Assembly (NCBI RefSeq): GCF_001816165.1
Contig: NZ_MDZC01000028.1
Span: forward strand, 28,235 to 92,234
Direction: 5' to 3'
DNA length: 64,000 bases
Source: Hymenobacter glacialis
GTDB lineage: Bacteria; Bacteroidota; Bacteroidia; Cytophagales; Hymenobacteraceae
How positions within the stretch are numbered: position 1 is the first letter of the stretch; each line of letters starts with the position of its first letter. A program made the position numbers and the translations under genes. The notes under the pieces were generated by a model, which searched no databases, was not told where the DNA came from, and saw only the letters and a list, made by a program, of their open reading frames with translations. Below are positions 63,518 through 64,000 of the stretch, piece after piece.

Positions 63518-64000
63518 TGAGTTGCACACTGGATTTGTACACAGATTACCTGATTAGTTCGACGGGTCAAACGTCGGCCACGGGTTTATCACGGCTGATG
63601 GATGGGGCCGTGAGTCACGACCAGGTCACGCGCTGGCTGAGTAGTTCGTATCTGGACTCTGAGCAGGTCTGGAAGCAGGCCAAGCCGGTGATTCGCGCGG
63701 CCGAGCAGCAGCGGGCGGACGACGACTTTGCGGTGCTACTCGTGGATGATTCCATCCTGGAAAAGGCCCACACGGACCCGAGTGCGTTGATTTGCACCCA
63801 CTGGGACCATAGCAAGGGCCGCTTCGTCAAGGGCCTCAATTTCGTCAGCCTACTCTACCAGGCCGGCGAGCTGGCCCTGCCCATCGCCGTGGAACTCATC
63901 GAAAAAACCGAAGCGGTGGTGGACCCCAAAACGCAGAAAATCAAGGCGAAAAGCAAATACACGAAGAATGAGTACCTGCGGGCCATGCTGCGTGTGGCCC
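63517..64000 (+). CDS. DDE transposase, IS4/IS701-like, N-terminal part (cut by window edge)
   Basis: The frame is open from the ATG at 63517 to the window end, 161 residues visible. It reads MSCTLDLYTDYLISSTGQTS..., then VSHDQVTRWLSSSYLDSEQVWKQAKPVIR and FAVLLVDDSILEKAHTDPSALICTHWDHSKGRFVKGLNFVSLLYQA. LVDDSILEKAHT carries the first catalytic Asp of an IS4/IS701-type DDE transposase; the other acidic residues lie beyond the window. The start overlaps the stop of the preceding gene (TGATG), leaving no room for the usual left end of the element unless that end lies inside the upstream reading frame. Confidence 0.85.
   Translation, partial: MSCTLDLYTDYLISSTGQTSATGLSRLMDGAVSHDQVTRWLSSSYLDSEQVWKQAKPVIRAAEQQRADDDFAVLLVDDSILEKAHTDPSALICTHWDHSKGRFVKGLNFVSLLYQAGELALPIAVELIEKTEAVVDPKTQKIKAKSKYTKNEYLRAMLRVA

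Overview
The window looks like a chromosomal segment of a GC-rich Bacteroidota bacterium of the Hymenobacter type (Cytophagales). The support is protein content and style: TonB-dependent receptors with CarboxypepD_reg-like and OMP_b-brl domains, two proteins with type IX secretion (T9SS) C-terminal sorting domains, a SusB-like GH97, DUF6252 and DUF4142 lipoproteins, TAnnTTTG-type promoter boxes, and many long intergenic palindromes. There are no rRNA genes, convincing tRNA genes, CRISPR arrays or prophage structural genes.

Layout. 1-13 kb is a peptide and small-molecule catabolism block: a truncated S9 peptidase, two tandem DUF885 metallopeptidase-like paralogs, an M20 amidohydrolase, an isoaspartyl peptidase, a metal-dependent amidohydrolase, two translationally coupled DUF1990 genes, DUF3817 and a zinc alcohol dehydrogenase. 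13-20 kb holds a PolB-like 3'-5' exonuclease, a TonB receptor, an M50-like pseudogene with two in-frame stops, and an ECF sigma factor followed by a small membrane protein. 21-25 kb carries an isolated nuoK-nuoL pair and an OmpA/TSP3 porin. 25.6-28.7 kb has a ModE-type DNA-binding protein upstream of a TonB receptor, with a ModE-like palindrome between them. This is the most interesting candidate system: predicted molybdate- or tungstate-controlled outer-membrane transport.

28.9-38 kb contains an S9 glutamyl-endopeptidase-like enzyme and then an accessory stretch: a BamE-like protein, two DUF6252 lipoproteins (one frameshifted in a C7 tract), a Fic protein, a Nudix fragment and a bestrophin. 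38-51 kb is metabolic: GH97, Nudix, PQQ-type sugar dehydrogenase, prolyl oligopeptidase, an unusual ion channel, an MpaB/DUF2236 oxygenase, a T9SS-exported GH13 amylase and a second T9SS protein. 51-57 kb is scarred by mobile DNA: an AT-rich gap, a decayed IS5-type transposase, and a complete 957-bp IS that splits an NmrA-like gene with a 3-bp target duplication. 57-60 kb holds two lipoproteins and a CoA-type Nudix enzyme.

60-64 kb is a cassette-like run: RelB/YoeB-type and VapBC toxin-antitoxin pairs plus two low-GC orphan genes, separated by copies of a GC-rich repeat of up to about 90 bp, ending in a transposase cut by the window edge.

At least seven intergenic gaps carry long palindromes related to one another in sequence. 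Start sites were often moved inward from the longest reading frame, to the first ATG that gives a plausible signal peptide or family-length N-terminus.
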